Below are positions 1-9,164 of a DNA stretch of 64,000 nt, one piece after another. Position 1 is the stretch's first letter. Each line of letters begins with the position of its first letter. The notes below the pieces were generated by a model, which saw only the letters and a list, made by a program, of their open reading frames with translations, was not told the origin of the DNA and searched no databases. This stretch comes from Microbacterium album (GTDB lineage: Bacteria; Actinomycetota; Actinomycetes; Actinomycetales; Microbacteriaceae): positions 62,001 to 126,000 of the forward strand of contig NZ_BMJY01000006.1 in NCBI RefSeq assembly GCF_014643695.1, written 5' to 3'. A program made the translations under genes and the position numbers.

Positions 1-45
1 CCGCCAGACGACACCGCCCGCGGCGTAGACGGCCCTCTCCGTCAT
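1..45 (-). CDS. NUDIX hydrolase, first 15 codons only
   Basis: Reading the minus strand from 45 gives an ATG and an open frame to the window edge. The translated start [15 protein letters not shown] has the Ala-Ala-Gly-Gly-Val-Val-Trp-Arg beta-strand typical of the N-terminus of NUDIX (MutT-type) hydrolases. Its ATG overlaps the ppk stop as ATGA, so the two genes are translationally coupled. A NUDIX or NUDIX-phosphatase gene next to ppk is a common actinobacterial arrangement, which supports the call. Substrate cannot be judged from 15 residues. Confidence 0.7.
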   Translation of the reverse strand, partial: MTERAVYAAGGVVWR

Positions 46-2231
46 CGGCTGACGCGCGACTGGCGGCGACGCCGGACCGTGCTCATCGTGCGGTCCTGCA
101 GGTCCACCAGCGGCTTGCCCTTCTCGTCGACGCTGTGACGCGTCCACACTCCGTCCGCCCCGAGGTGCCACGAGCTCGTCCCCGGGTCCATCGCGAGGTC
201 GAACAGCGCGATGAGCTCCTTGATGTGCTTCGGCGCGCCGACGCGCACGAGCGCCTCGACGCGGCGGTCGAGGTTGCGGTGCATCATGTCGGCGCTGCCG
301 ATGTACACCTCGGGGGAGCCGTCGTTCTCGAACGCGAAGATGCGCGAGTGCTCCAGATAGCGGCCCAGGATGGAGCGCACCGTGATGTTGTCGCTGACGC
401 CCTGGAGATCCGTGCGCAGCGAGCAGATGCCGCGCACCCAGACGTCCACCTTCACGCCGTCGCGGCTGGCGCGGTAGAGCGCGTCGATGATCTGCTCGTC
501 GACCATCGAGTTGACCTTGATGCGCACGCGGGCGGGCTTGCCGGCGAGTGCGTGGCGGCGCTCACGCTCGATGAGCCGCAGCAGGCCCTTGCGCAGGTGC
601 AGCGGCGCGACGAGGAGGCGCTTGAACTTCTTCTCGATCGCGTAACCGCTCAGCTCGTTGAACAGGCGGGTCAGGTCGCGACCGACCTGGGCGTCGGTCG
701 TGAACAGGCCCAGGTCCTCGTACAGCCGGCTCGTCTTGGGGTTGTAGTTGCCGGTGCCGACGTGGCTGTAGTGGCGCAGCTCGCCCTTCTCCTCGCGGAT
801 CACGAGCGCGAGCTTGCAGTGCGTCTTCAGTCCGACGAGGCCGTACACGACGTGCACGCCGGCCTTCTCGAGCTTGCGCGCCCACACGATGTTGTTGGCC
901 TCGTCGAAGCGCGCCTTCACCTCCACGAGGGCGAGCACCTGCTTGCCGGCCTCGGCCGCGTCGATGAGCGCCTGCACGATGGGGCTGTCGCCCGAGGTGC
1001 GATACAGCGTCTGCTTGATGGCGAGCACGTGTGGGTCCTTCGCGGCCTGCTCGAGGAAGGCCTGGACGCTCGTCGCGAACGACTCGTAGGGGTGGTGCAC
1101 CAGGACGTCGCCCTTGCGGATCGCCGCGAAGATGTCGGCGCGGCTGCTGCTGCTCTGCTCCGGCGACTGGAACGCCACGGCCGTGGTCGGCACGTGCGGC
1201 GGGTAGCGCAGCTCCGGGCGATCGAGGCGCGCGAGATCGAACAGGGCGCGCAGGTCGAGCGGGCCGGGCAGGCGGTACACCTCCTGCTCGGTGATGTCGA
1301 GCTCCTTCAGGAGGAGCTCGAGCGTCACGTCGTCCATGTCGTCGGTGATCTCGAGACGGATGGGCGGGCCGAAGCGCCGCCGCAGCAACTCGGCCTCGAG
1401 TGCCTGGATGAGGTTCTCGGTCTCGTCCTCCTCGATGACCATGTCCTCGTTCCGGGTGAGGCGGAACGCGTGGTGGTCGAGAACCTCCATGCCCGGGAAC
1501 AGATCGTCCAGGTGCTGCGCGATGAGCTCTTCGAGGGGCAGGTAGCGCACGCGGCCGCCGCGGTTGGACCCCGGCACCTCGACGAAGCGGGGGAGCATCG
1601 GCGGGACCTTCAGTCGCGCGAACTCCTGTCGGCCGGTGCGCGCGTTGCGGATGCGGATCGCGAGGTTCAGGGACAGACCGGAGATGTACGGGAATGGATG
1701 CGCCGGGTCCACCGCGAGCGGCATGAGCACCGGGAAGACCTTGGCCTGGAAGTACTCGTAGAGCACCGCGCACTCGTCCGGGCTCATGGACGACCAGCCG
1801 ACGACCTCGATGCCGGCGTCCGCGAGCGCGGGGCGCACCTGCTCGTTCCACGCCGCGGCGTGACGCAGCTGCAGCGCGTGAGCCTCGGACGAGATGCTCG
1901 CGAGCACCTCCGCGGGCGGGCGCCCGACGTTGGTCGGCACGGCGAGGCCCGTGACGATGCGGCGCTTGAGACCCGCGACGCGCACCATGAAGAACTCGTC
2001 GAGATTGCTCGCGAAGATCGCGAGGAAGTTGGCCCGCTCGAGCGCGGGCACGGCGGGGTCCTCGGCGAGCTCCAGCACCCGCTGGTTGAACGCGAGCCAG
2101 CTCAGCTCCCGGTCGTGATACCTGTTCTCGGGCAGCTGGGCGTCGGGCGCCTCGACGGCGGCGTCGAAGTCGTCGTCCTCCGCGTCGCCGATGCCCGTGT
2201 CCACGATCGTGCTGTCGAGCCCGTCCATCAT
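42..2231 (-). CDS. ppk: Polyphosphate kinase (RNA degradosome polyphosphate kinase)
   Basis: PPK1 reversibly transfers the gamma phosphate of ATP to long-chain inorganic polyphosphate. The N-terminal domain with the [14 protein letters not shown] signature is followed by the head domain and two phospholipase-D-like C-terminal domains. The autophosphorylated histidine is expected at about residue 471 within KTHCKLALV. The frame extends upstream to 2291, but the ATG at 2231 is preferred because an AAGGA ribosome-binding site lies 8 bases before it. This gives 729 residues, normal for PPK1. The downstream NUDIX gene overlaps the stop. Upstream on the same strand is the GlnR-like regulator, and phoU-senX3-regX3 lies a few kilobases away, consistent with a phosphate-homeostasis neighbourhood. 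Confidence 0.95.
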   Translation of the reverse strand: MMDGLDSTIVDTGIGDAEDDDFDAAVEAPDAQLPENRYHDRELSWLAFNQRVLELAEDPAVPALERANFLAIFASNLDEFFMVRVAGLKRRIVTGLAVPTNVGRPPAEVLASISSEAHALQLRHAAAWNEQVRPALADAGIEVVGWSSMSPDECAVLYEYFQAKVFPVLMPLAVDPAHPFPYISGLSLNLAIRIRNARTGRQEFARLKVPPMLPRFVEVPGSNRGGRVRYLPLEELIAQHLDDLFPGMEVLDHHAFRLTRNEDMVIEEDETENLIQALEAELLRRRFGPPIRLEITDDMDDVTLELLLKELDITEQEVYRLPGPLDLRALFDLARLDRPELRYPPHVPTTAVAFQSPEQSSSSRADIFAAIRKGDVLVHHPYESFATSVQAFLEQAAKDPHVLAIKQTLYRTSGDSPIVQALIDAAEAGKQVLALVEVKARFDEANNIVWARKLEKAGVHVVYGLVGLKTHCKLALVIREEKGELRHYSHVGTGNYNPKTSRLYEDLGLFTTDAQVGRDLTRLFNELSGYAIEKKFKRLLVAPLHLRKGLLRLIERERRHALAGKPARVRIKVNSMVDEQIIDALYRASRDGVKVDVWVRGICSLRTDLQGVSDNITVRSILGRYLEHSRIFAFENDGSPEVYIGSADMMHRNLDRRVEALVRVGAPKHIKELIALFDLAMDPGTSSWHLGADGVWTRHSVDEKGKPLVDLQDRTMSTVRRRRQSRVSR

Positions 2232-2306
2232 GGCGCCCATCCTTCCACCGTCAGATGACGCGTGCGTGAACGGATTCCGGCCCCGCGGCACGGGCCCCGC
2301 TTGTGG

Positions 2307-2993
2307 TCAGGACCGGTCCGCCGGCTGCTGGTCATCTTCGTACACGTTGAAGCGGTATCCGACGTTGCGGACCGTGCCGATCAGCTGCTCGAGGTCGCCC
2401 AGTTTCGCGCGCAGACGTCGCACGTGCACATCGACGGTGCGTGTGCCGCCGAAGTAGTCGTAGCCCCACACCTCGCTGAGGAGCTGCTCGCGCGTGAACA
2501 CCCGGGACGGGTGCGTCGCGAAGAAGTGCAGGAGCTGGAACTCCTTGTAGGTCAGGTCGAGCGGACGCCCGTGCACCTTCGCCGAATAGGAGGACTCGTC
2601 GATCGTGATGCCCGAGGTCTGGATGCGGGTCGTCGCCTGCTCGCTGCTCTGCCGACCGATGGCGAGTCGGATCCGCGCGTCGGCCTCGGCGGGACCGGCA
2701 CCCGCGAGGATGACGTCGTCGATGCCCCAGTCGGTCGACACGGCCGTCAGGCCGCCCTCCGTGACGATCAGGATCCGCGGCGCGTCGAGCCCCGTGGTCG
2801 CCAGGATCTTGCACAGCGACTTCGCGCCCACGAGGTCGCTGCGTGCGTCCACGAAGATGACATCGCTGCTCGGAGCGTTCACGAGCTGCGCGGGCTCGGC
2901 CGGGATCTGCCGCACCCGGTGGCTGAGCAGCTCGAGCGCGGGCAGGACGGGGGTGCCGCCGGGGGCGGAGCTCAAGACAAGCAGCTGGGCCAA
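2307..2993 (-). CDS. OmpR/GlnR-type winged-helix response regulator
   Basis: This 228-residue protein has an N-terminal receiver-like domain (about 1-115) and a C-terminal OmpR-type winged helix (about 130-225) with the recognition-region signature [17 protein letters not shown]. The receiver is atypical: Asp49 (FVDAR) sits near the phospho-acceptor position, but the acidic pocket typical of CheY-like domains is not obvious. That resembles orphan actinobacterial GlnR regulators of nitrogen metabolism. I chose the TTG at 2993 because GGAAGGA lies six bases upstream and [10 protein letters not shown] looks like a natural receiver start; the frame itself extends to 3035. No cognate kinase is adjacent. 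In mycobacteria glnR also lies close to phoU-type genes, so the placement fits, but regulation of nitrogen genes is inference. Confidence 0.8.
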   Translation of the reverse strand: MAQLLVLSSAPGGTPVLPALELLSHRVRQIPAEPAQLVNAPSSDVIFVDARSDLVGAKSLCKILATTGLDAPRILIVTEGGLTAVSTDWGIDDVILAGAGPAEADARIRLAIGRQSSEQATTRIQTSGITIDESSYSAKVHGRPLDLTYKEFQLLHFFATHPSRVFTREQLLSEVWGYDYFGGTRTVDVHVRRLRAKLGDLEQLIGTVRNVGYRFNVYEDDQQPADRS

Positions 2994-3132
2994 GCGTCGT
3001 CCTTCCGGGGCGGTTGGGGGCCGCTCCTGTGACACGCGGGGGCGTCCCCGTCGTGCGTCTCATGATAGGGGGTGCCGGATCATACGGTGACGCGGGCCTC
3101 GCGCCGCGCTTCCGTGATCGCAGCGCGTCACG

Positions 3133-3138
3133 GACAAT
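3133..3138 (+). promoter_or_regulatory. -10-like hexamer, leaderless start
   Basis: GACAAT lies exactly six bases before the ATG at 3145 and no Shine-Dalgarno is visible, so transcription may begin at or next to the start codon. This is one of a series of such sites in the window. Confidence 0.4.
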
Positions 3139-3144
3139 GGACGG

Positions 3145-3447
3145 ATGACGGTCCCCGAGCACGCTTCCCCCCGGCGCCACGCCGCGATCGCGGCCACCTG
3201 GGCGTTCGCCATCCTCGCCGCGATCGCCGTCGGGGTCTTTGTGCCGCTCGAATGGCGAGCGCCGTGGCTGGGTGTGGCCGGCGGCGCCTGCGTCATCGCC
3301 GCGTTCGTCTTCCAGCTTATGGACGGTCGCGCGCACGGGTTCATCTCCCGGGTCGCGGTCGCGGCCCTGGGAGGTCTGGGCCTCATCGGGGCACTGTCGC
3401 TGGGCATGGTCCTCGCCGCCATCTCGGTCGGCGACGCGCTAAGCTGA
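3145..3447 (+). CDS. Small membrane protein, function unknown
   Basis: A 100-residue protein with three hydrophobic segments (about 13-33, 41-57 and 66-95), a short basic N-terminus and no catalytic motif. It is predicted to be an integral membrane protein. I do not recognise a characterised family. It lies divergent from the GlnR-like gene and five bases upstream of another tiny membrane-protein gene, so the two may be co-expressed. High GC at third codon positions and a plausible leaderless start support it as a real gene. Confidence 0.65.
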   Translation: MTVPEHASPRRHAAIAATWAFAILAAIAVGVFVPLEWRAPWLGVAGGACVIAAFVFQLMDGRAHGFISRVAVAALGGLGLIGALSLGMVLAAISVGDALS

Positions 3448-3452
3448 CCCCT

Positions 3453-3566
3453 ATGGATCTCGTTGCGCTCGAACTCTTCTTCGTCGGGCTGCTGGGGCTC
3501 GCCAGCCTGGCGATCGCCTTCGTTTCCGGCGCCGTGGTCTGGAACCTCTTCCGCGGCCAGCGCTGA
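3453..3566 (+). CDS. 37-residue single-span membrane protein
   Basis: This very short frame encodes one hydrophobic helix (about residues 5-31) followed by the basic tail WNLFRGQR. A small membrane protein of this form is plausible between the preceding membrane protein (stop 3447) and the nitrobindin-like gene (start 3578). A TAAGCT hexamer lies seven bases before the ATG, similar to the leaderless pattern at other genes here. Function is unknown. The main support is the tight spacing and the clean hydrophobic profile. Confidence 0.55.
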   Translation: MDLVALELFFVGLLGLASLAIAFVSGAVVWNLFRGQR

Positions 3567-3577
3567 GAGGCGGCAGC

Positions 3578-4183
3578 ATGATCGAGCTGCCCACCGACCT
3601 CCCCGCCGACCTGGCTCCGCTCGCGTGGCTCGTCGGCGTGTGGGAGGGCACCGGGGTCATCGACTATCACGTCGGTGACACCCACTACGAGGGCGAGTTC
3701 GCGCATCGGGTCAGCTTCAGCCACGACGGCGGACCGTTCCTCAACTACGCCGCCACGGCTTCCCTCGTGGGGCCGGATGGGCGTCCGGCACGTGCGCTGA
3801 ACGCCGAGACCGGCTATTGGCGCCTGGCGCGGCCCGCGACCGCCGCCGAGCCGGGACCCGGGCTCCTCCCGCCGCTGGAGACCCACCCGGCGCGCACCGC
3901 GGAGGATGTCGAGGCGCTGCGCAACGCGGACGGCGGCTTCGACCTGGAGGTCTCGCTCGTGCACTCCGACGGTGTCAGCGAGCTGTACCTGGGGCAGGCG
4001 AAGGGACCGCGCATCGACCTCGCGACCGACGCCGTCATGCGCAGCGCGAGCGCCCGCCCCTACGCGGCTGCCACGCGCCTGTACGGCCTCGTCGAGGGTC
4101 ACCTGCTGTGGGCGTGGGACATCGCAGCGCTCGGCGGAGAGCTCGGATCCCACGCCTCGGCGCGACTGGCGAAGGTGTCCTGA
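3578..4183 (+). CDS. Nitrobindin-like heme-binding beta-barrel protein (FABP family, DUF1794)
   Basis: A 201-residue protein with the family signature GVWEGTGVIDY at about residues 20-30 and a C-terminal His192 (ELGSHASARL), which would be the proximal heme ligand if it is a true nitrobindin. Members of the family bind ferric heme in a small beta-barrel, and some isomerise peroxynitrite to nitrate. The protein has no signal peptide and should be cytosolic. The stop codon overlaps the next ATG (TGATG), coupling it to the YgfZ-like gene. Family assignment is firm; heme binding is inferred from the family. Confidence 0.85.
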   Translation: MIELPTDLPADLAPLAWLVGVWEGTGVIDYHVGDTHYEGEFAHRVSFSHDGGPFLNYAATASLVGPDGRPARALNAETGYWRLARPATAAEPGPGLLPPLETHPARTAEDVEALRNADGGFDLEVSLVHSDGVSELYLGQAKGPRIDLATDAVMRSASARPYAAATRLYGLVEGHLLWAWDIAALGGELGSHASARLAKVS

Positions 4184-5373
4184 TGAGCGACGCCGTCTTC
4201 GGGTCCGATCCGTTCGCCGGGCGCCCCGGCGCCGTCCTCACGGAGGAGGGCATCGCCCACTTCGGCGATCCGATCCGCGAGCAGCGCAGGCTGGCGGCCG
4301 GGGAGGCGGTCGTCCCGCGCGCCGATCGCGCGGTGATCCAGGTCGCCGGCGAGGACCGCCTCACGTGGCTCGACTCGATCACGTCGCAGGCGCTCACGGC
4401 GCTGGCGCCCGGTGACAGCGCCGAGCTGCTGGTGCTCGACCCGCAGGGCCGCGTCGAGCATGCGGCCGGCGTGCTCGACGACGGCGTCGCGACGTGGCTG
4501 CTCGCCGACGGGGGCGATGCGCCCGCGCTGGCCGCCTGGCTGTCCCGCATGCGGTTCCGCGCGCGCGTGGAGATCTCCGAGCGGCCCGACCTGGCGATCG
4601 TGGGCTGCGCCGAGGCGGGAGGCGCCCGGACGCGGGCGGAGCTCGCCGCGTACCGGCCGCACGACGTGGCGGTCGTCTGGGACGACCCGTGGCGCCGCGT
4701 CGCGCCCGGCGGCTGGCAGTACGCCACGACCCCGGCGCACCCGGGGGCCGCGTACACCTGGACCGAGATCGTCGTGGAGCGGGCCGCGCTCCGCAGGCTG
4801 GACGACGTCGAGGCGGCCGGCCTGCTGGCGGCCGAGGCGTTGCGCATCGCCGCGTGGCGGCCGCGATGGAGCCGCGAGGTCGACGACCGGTCCATCCCGC
4901 ACGAGTACGACTGGCTGCGTTCGGCCGTGCACCTCGAGAAGGGCTGCTACCGGGGTCAGGAGACCGTCGCCAAGGTGCACAACCTCGGACATCCCCCGCG
5001 GCGCCTCACGCTGCTGCACCTCGACGGCAGCGACAGCGTGCTGCCGGAGCGGGGCGCCCCGGTGGTGCAGGGTTCGGGGCCCGACGGAGCCCCCGCGGAA
5101 GTCGGCCACGTCACCAGCAGCGCGCTGCATCACGAGCTGGGTCCGATCGCGCTGGCGGTGCTGGCCCGCCGCGTCCCCGCCGACGCTCCTCTCGAGGTCC
5201 TGGCCGACGGCGCGCGCATCGCGGCGGCACAGGAGGTCATCGTGCCGGCCGACGCGGGCGCGACCGCCGGCGTGCCGCGGCTGACGCGGCTGTCGCGCCG
5301 CCCGCTGGCAGATCGAGGCGGATCCGCACCGGGCGCGCCCTCCGCGGGCGACGCCGAGCCGCCCGCGAAGTAG
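4183..5373 (+). CDS. ygfZ: Folate-binding YgfZ/GcvT-like protein
   Basis: A 396-residue GcvT-fold protein with the diagnostic YgfZ motif KGCYRGQE at residues 253-260, whose cysteine is conserved throughout the family. YgfZ uses a tetrahydrofolate-type cofactor and supports assembly or repair of iron-sulfur enzymes in the cytosol; it is not the glycine-cleavage T protein. The ATG at 4183 overlaps the upstream stop. The C-terminal 40 residues are Ala/Pro/Gly-rich and look disordered. It probably forms a two-gene unit with the nitrobindin-like gene, linking it loosely to oxidative or nitrosative stress. Confidence 0.9.
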   Translation: MSDAVFGSDPFAGRPGAVLTEEGIAHFGDPIREQRRLAAGEAVVPRADRAVIQVAGEDRLTWLDSITSQALTALAPGDSAELLVLDPQGRVEHAAGVLDDGVATWLLADGGDAPALAAWLSRMRFRARVEISERPDLAIVGCAEAGGARTRAELAAYRPHDVAVVWDDPWRRVAPGGWQYATTPAHPGAAYTWTEIVVERAALRRLDDVEAAGLLAAEALRIAAWRPRWSREVDDRSIPHEYDWLRSAVHLEKGCYRGQETVAKVHNLGHPPRRLTLLHLDGSDSVLPERGAPVVQGSGPDGAPAEVGHVTSSALHHELGPIALAVLARRVPADAPLEVLADGARIAAAQEVIVPADAGATAGVPRLTRLSRRPLADRGGSAPGAPSAGDAEPPAK

Positions 5374-5388
5374 CCCGGCGAGCCGGGG

Positions 5389-6510
5389 ATGTCCGACGCG
5401 CAGCCGACGCCGCCGCCGACGAACACGGTGGCGGTTCCGATCACGTGGCGCACACGGCTCTCGCCCCGTCCCGGGCTGGCGCGGTTGCGCGAGTCGTGGG
5501 TCGCCGTCGCGCAGATCGTGACGGCCGCGACCTGCGCGTACCTCATCGGCCGGTACGCATTCGGGCACGAGACGCCGATGATCGCGGCGACCGTCGCGAT
5601 CTCGAGCCTCGGCCTCGCGCGCGACGCGCGGCCTCGCCGCGTCGCCGAGACGGTGGTGGGCATGCTGACGGGCATCCTCGTCTCGGAGGCGCTGCGGCTG
5701 CTGTTCGGCAGCGGATGGTGGCAGCTGGCCGTCACGCTCGGCGTGACGATGCTCACTGCGCGTTTCCTGTCCGCATCGCCCGCCTTCGCGATCGCGGCGG
5801 CGATCCAGGCGGCGATCGCCATGATCCTCCCGCTGGCCCCGGTGCCCTTCTCGCGGCTGCTCGACGGTGTGATCGGCGGCGCGCTGGCCGTGCTGGTCAC
5901 CGCGCTGCTGCCGCGCAACCCGCTGACGGTCGTGCAGCGGGACGCGCGCGCGTTCTTCGCGGGCTTCGACGCGGCGGCCGCGCGGCTCGTGACGGCGCTG
6001 CGGCACGGCGACCGGCGGCGCGCCGAGCGCGGCCTCGAGAAGGCGCGCGGCCTGCAGCCGGCGCTCGACGCCTGGCGCACCGCGCTGGAGTCGGGGCAGT
6101 CGATCGCGCGGATCTCGCCCTTCCTGCGCGGGCGCCGCGCCGAGCTGGAGCGGCAGGCCCGGATGCTGCACGCCATGGACCTGGCCATGCGCAACCTGCG
6201 GGTCGTCGCCCGCCGCATCGTGTACGTGTGCGACGACGGCCGGCCGCTGCCGGTGCCCGCTGAGGCCCTGGCCGAGCTGACGAGAGCCGCGACCGTCGTC
6301 GCGGCGTCGCTCGACGACATCTCGGAGGAGCCGGTGGCGCGCGAGGCGCTGCTCGCCTTCGCGCGCCGGCTCGATCCCGCCAGGATGCTGCCCGGCGCTC
6401 CGCTGGGAGAGCAGGCGCTGGTGTCGGCGATGCGACCCCTCGTCGTCGACCTGCTGGTCGCCACCGGCATGCCGCCGGCCGACGCACGCGCCGCCCTGCC
6501 GCGCCTCTGA
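5389..6510 (+). CDS. FUSC / aromatic acid exporter family membrane protein
   Basis: A 373-residue protein with a run of hydrophobic segments in the N-terminal half (about residues 38-185) and a soluble helical C-terminal half. This matches the FUSC_2/ArAE_2 arrangement of fusaric acid resistance and aromatic acid efflux proteins. The N-terminal 35 residues are Pro/Thr-rich and precede an Arg-rich entry to the first helix. The start follows the YgfZ stop by 15 bases, so it may be read through from that operon. Transported substrate is not indicated by sequence or context. Confidence 0.75.
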   Translation: MSDAQPTPPPTNTVAVPITWRTRLSPRPGLARLRESWVAVAQIVTAATCAYLIGRYAFGHETPMIAATVAISSLGLARDARPRRVAETVVGMLTGILVSEALRLLFGSGWWQLAVTLGVTMLTARFLSASPAFAIAAAIQAAIAMILPLAPVPFSRLLDGVIGGALAVLVTALLPRNPLTVVQRDARAFFAGFDAAAARLVTALRHGDRRRAERGLEKARGLQPALDAWRTALESGQSIARISPFLRGRRAELERQARMLHAMDLAMRNLRVVARRIVYVCDDGRPLPVPAEALAELTRAATVVAASLDDISEEPVAREALLAFARRLDPARMLPGAPLGEQALVSAMRPLVVDLLVATGMPPADARAALPRL

Positions 6511-6556
6511 GCCGCGGCCGGCCCGCGGCTGCGGCACGCGGCTGTGGCACGCGCCG

Positions 6557-7387
6557 TCAGGCGGGGGAGACGACCTCCCACGGCACCGTCAGCTCGCCCA
6601 GGCGCCACCGCGACCGGCCGCCCAGCACCGGATACCCCGCCGCGCGCAGGGCGCCGACCGCGGCCATCCAGCGCTGCGCGGGACCGAACGGCGCGAGCGC
6701 GGCGGCGCGATCCCACTCCAGGTCGAGCGCGCCCAGGAGCGCGTGGATGCGCTCGCCGGGGACGTTGCGGTGGATGAGCGCCTTCGGCAGCCGCTCGGCG
6801 ACGATGCTCGGCCGATCGAGCTCGGCGAGCCGGAGCGAGATCGTGAAGCGCACGGGCCCGGCGGGCGAGACATCGACCCAGCTGCACACGCGGCCGATCT
6901 CGTCGCACGTGCCCTCGACGAGCACGCCGCGCGGCGCCAGACGGTCGGTCATGCGTTCCCACGCGACCGCCACATCCGCCTCGTCGTACTGCCGCAGCAC
7001 GTTGAACGCGCGGATCACGGCGGGCCGTCGCCCACCGGCCGTCGGCACCTCGAACCCGCCCCGGGCGAACGATACGCGCGCGGTGGGGGAGAAGACGGTC
7101 TCGCCTCGCCGGGTCGCGTCGAGCTGATCGCCGGCGCGCGCGACGCGCTCCGGATCGATCTCCAGGCCCAGCACGTCGACATCGCCGCGTACCCGCCGCA
7201 GGCGCGCCTCGAGCTCGAGCGTCGTCACGCCGTTCGCGCCGTACCCCAGGTCGACGACGAACGGATCGGGTGCCCGCCGCAGCTCGGCCAGATGCGCGAT
7301 CCACCGATCCACCCGCCGCAGGCGATTCGTGCCGGTCGTGCCCCGCGTGGGCCGCCCTTCGGGCCCCCGGGACGCACGCGCTGCCAT
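6557..7387 (-). CDS. Class I SAM-dependent methyltransferase-like protein
   Basis: A 276-residue protein whose N-terminal half shows a Rossmann-type SAM-binding pattern: a first glycine-containing strand FVVDLGYGANGVTTLELEA and an acidic strand-2 end VLGLEIDPERV. It is probably a methyltransferase, but the substrate is not evident and the C-terminal half shows no familiar motif. I take the ATG at 7387; an in-frame ATG at 7396 is equally possible, and the frame continues to 8356 without meaning. A GACAAT hexamer lies seven bases upstream of 7387, suggesting a leaderless message. It is divergent from gpmA. Confidence 0.7.
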   Translation of the reverse strand: MAARASRGPEGRPTRGTTGTNRLRRVDRWIAHLAELRRAPDPFVVDLGYGANGVTTLELEARLRRVRGDVDVLGLEIDPERVARAGDQLDATRRGETVFSPTARVSFARGGFEVPTAGGRRPAVIRAFNVLRQYDEADVAVAWERMTDRLAPRGVLVEGTCDEIGRVCSWVDVSPAGPVRFTISLRLAELDRPSIVAERLPKALIHRNVPGERIHALLGALDLEWDRAAALAPFGPAQRWMAAVGALRAAGYPVLGGRSRWRLGELTVPWEVVSPA

Positions 7388-7459
7388 GGGGTCCATTGTC
7401 TCGGCTTTTCTTTTTGGGACCGAGCGCGAACCGGCGCAGCGGGCCTGCCTGCGCGGAAG

Positions 7460-7465
7460 TAGGCT
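7460..7465 (+). promoter_or_regulatory. -10-like hexamer of gpmA, leaderless start
   Basis: TAGGCT lies exactly six bases before the gpmA ATG at 7472, and no ribosome-binding site is present. No good -35 is visible 16-19 bases upstream. Confidence 0.45.
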
Positions 7466-7471
7466 GATGCC

Positions 7472-8215
7472 ATGGCACACACCCTGATCCTGTTGCGACA
7501 CGGCCAGAGCGAGTGGAACGAGCTGAACCTCTTCACCGGATGGGTCGACGTGCGGCTCACCGAGCTGGGGCGAAGCGAGGCCAAGCGCGGAGGCGAGCTG
7601 CTCACGGAGCACGGGGTGCTGCCGGACGTCGTCCACACCTCGGTGCTGAGCCGCGCGATCCAGACGGCAAACATCGCGCTCGACGCCGCGGACCGCCTGT
7701 GGATCCCCGTCAAACGCTCCTGGCGGCTCAACGAGCGCCACTACGGTGCGCTGCAGGGCAAGGACAAGGCGCAGACGCTGGAACAGTTCGGCGAGGAGAA
7801 GTTCATGGAGTGGCGCCGCTCGTTCGACGTGCCGCCGCCCCCCATCGACCCGGCCGACGAGTACGCGCAGACCGACGACCCGCGCTACGCGGACATGGAC
7901 GGCGAGCTTCCCGCCACCGAGTCGCTCAAGCTCGTGATCGACCGCATGCTGCCCTACTGGGAGGGCGAGATCGTGCCCGACCTCGCGGCCGGACGCACCG
8001 TGCTCGTCACGGCCCACGGCAACTCCCTGCGCGGTCTCGTGAAGCACCTCGAGGGCATCAGCGACGAGGACATCGCCGCGCTCAACATCCCCACCGGCAT
8101 CCCGCTCGTGTATGAGCTCGACGACGCCATGAAGCCCACCGGCGCGAGCCGCTACCTCGACCCCGAGGCCGCGGCCGCCGGCGCGGCGGCCGTGGCCGCG
8201 CAGGGCAAGAAGTAG
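7472..8215 (+). CDS. gpmA: 2,3-bisphosphoglycerate-dependent phosphoglycerate mutase
   Basis: A cytosolic glycolytic enzyme interconverting 3- and 2-phosphoglycerate. The phosphohistidine motif [10 protein letters not shown] places the catalytic His at residue 10. Glu88 (LNERHYG) and His182 ([10 protein letters not shown]) complete the active site of the dPGM family. Length (247 residues) is standard, with a short Ala-rich tail. The gene is monocistronic: it is divergent from the methyltransferase and ends at a perfect 21-bp hairpin shared with the convergent phoU gene. Confidence 0.96.
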   Translation: MAHTLILLRHGQSEWNELNLFTGWVDVRLTELGRSEAKRGGELLTEHGVLPDVVHTSVLSRAIQTANIALDAADRLWIPVKRSWRLNERHYGALQGKDKAQTLEQFGEEKFMEWRRSFDVPPPPIDPADEYAQTDDPRYADMDGELPATESLKLVIDRMLPYWEGEIVPDLAAGRTVLVTAHGNSLRGLVKHLEGISDEDIAALNIPTGIPLVYELDDAMKPTGASRYLDPEAAAAGAAAVAAQGKK

Positions 8216-8221
8216 GCGCTC

Positions 8222-8266
8222 GCGAAGAGGCCCCGCCCCGGATGATCCGGGGCGGGGCCTCTTCGC
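8222..8266. terminator. Bidirectional terminator between gpmA and phoU
   Basis: A perfect inverted repeat with 21-bp arms (8222-8242 and 8246-8266) and a 3-base loop lies between the two convergent stop codons. The stem is very GC-rich, with GAAGAGG at the foot. No long T-tract follows, which is usual for actinobacterial intrinsic terminators. Confidence 0.85.
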
Positions 8267-8273
8267 TGTCGGG

Positions 8274-8984
8274 CTACTCGGCCGGGGTCGGGCGGGCGGC
8301 GATCGCGGCGTCGGCGGCCGCTGCCGCGGGGGGCTTGCCGTGGGCGGCCCAGTCACCGGTGCCGAGGTAGATGACCTTCTTGGCGATCGAGACGGCGTGG
8401 TCCGCGAACCGCTCGTGGTAGCGGCTGGCGAGGGTCGCGTCGACCGTCGCTCCGGCCTCGCCCTGCCAGCTGTCGCTGAGCACCTTCTCGAACACGCTCG
8501 CGTGCAGCTCGTCCACGTCGTCGTCGCGGTTGCGGATCTCGTCCGCGATCCGGAGATCCTGCGTGCGCAGCAGCTCCGTGAGCGTGCGCGAGATCTCCAC
8601 GTCGAGCTCGCCCATCTTCGCGAAGGTGCCCTTGAGGCCCTTCGGGACGGCGCGCTCGGGGTACCGCGTGCGGGCGAGCTGGGCGATGTGCTCGGCCATG
8701 TCGCCCATCCGCTCCAGCGAGGCGCTCACGCGGAGCGCCGTCACGACGATGCGGAGGTCGCGGGCAACGGGCTGCTGCATCGCGAGGATCTCGATCGCGA
8801 GCTCGTCGAGCGCGAACGTGCGCTCGTCGATCAGCGCGTCGTCGGCGATGACCTCCTCGGCGAGCGCGACGTCGCTCGTGCCGAAGGCGCGTGTCGCCTT
8901 GTCGATCGCGATGGTGACCAGCTCGGCGATCTCGACCAGGCGAGACTGCACGTCCTCGAGAGACTGATGGAAGACTTCGCGCAT
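8274..8984 (-). CDS. phoU: Phosphate signaling complex protein PhoU
   Basis: PhoU is a cytosolic helical-bundle regulator linking the Pst phosphate transporter to the sensor kinase and repressing the Pho response when phosphate is plentiful. The protein (236 residues) has the two PhoU repeats, including the metal-binding motif SLERMGDMAEHI and its second copy YHERFADHAVSI, then a disordered Ala-rich tail. The ATG at 8984 has AAAGG six bases upstream. It is divergent from senX3-regX3, the cognate two-component system, so the intergenic region 8985-9164 probably holds both promoters. No pst genes are in the window. Confidence 0.95.
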   Translation of the reverse strand: MREVFHQSLEDVQSRLVEIAELVTIAIDKATRAFGTSDVALAEEVIADDALIDERTFALDELAIEILAMQQPVARDLRIVVTALRVSASLERMGDMAEHIAQLARTRYPERAVPKGLKGTFAKMGELDVEISRTLTELLRTQDLRIADEIRNRDDDVDELHASVFEKVLSDSWQGEAGATVDATLASRYHERFADHAVSIAKKVIYLGTGDWAAHGKPPAAAAADAAIAARPTPAE

Positions 8985-9152
8985 CGGGGACCTTTCGTCT
9001 GTCTCGCGGAGGCGTCGCACGGCGGGTGCCGCACGCACGCTCTCTGCGATTGTCGTGAGCGAAGGTGAACGAGCGGTGCCGGCGCGGTAAACACTCCGCG
9101 GCGCGTGCTCCTCGCGGAGCCCGCCCGTTCCACCCTTCGTTCGCCATGACTT

Positions 9153-9158
9153 TACTCT
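9153..9158 (+). promoter_or_regulatory. -10-like hexamer of senX3-regX3
   Basis: TACTCT ends six bases before the senX3 ATG at 9165, fitting a leaderless message. An overlapping TTTACT at 9151-9156 is an alternative -10. Confidence 0.4.
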
Positions 9159-9164
9159 GGAGAT

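Noticed and set aside
135..2258. Long plus-strand frame of 707 codons opposite ppk
   Set aside because: It mirrors ppk in a GC-rich antisense frame, gives a His/Arg/Val-rich product with no known domain and has no ribosome-binding site. Other long antisense frames in the window were dismissed for the same reason.
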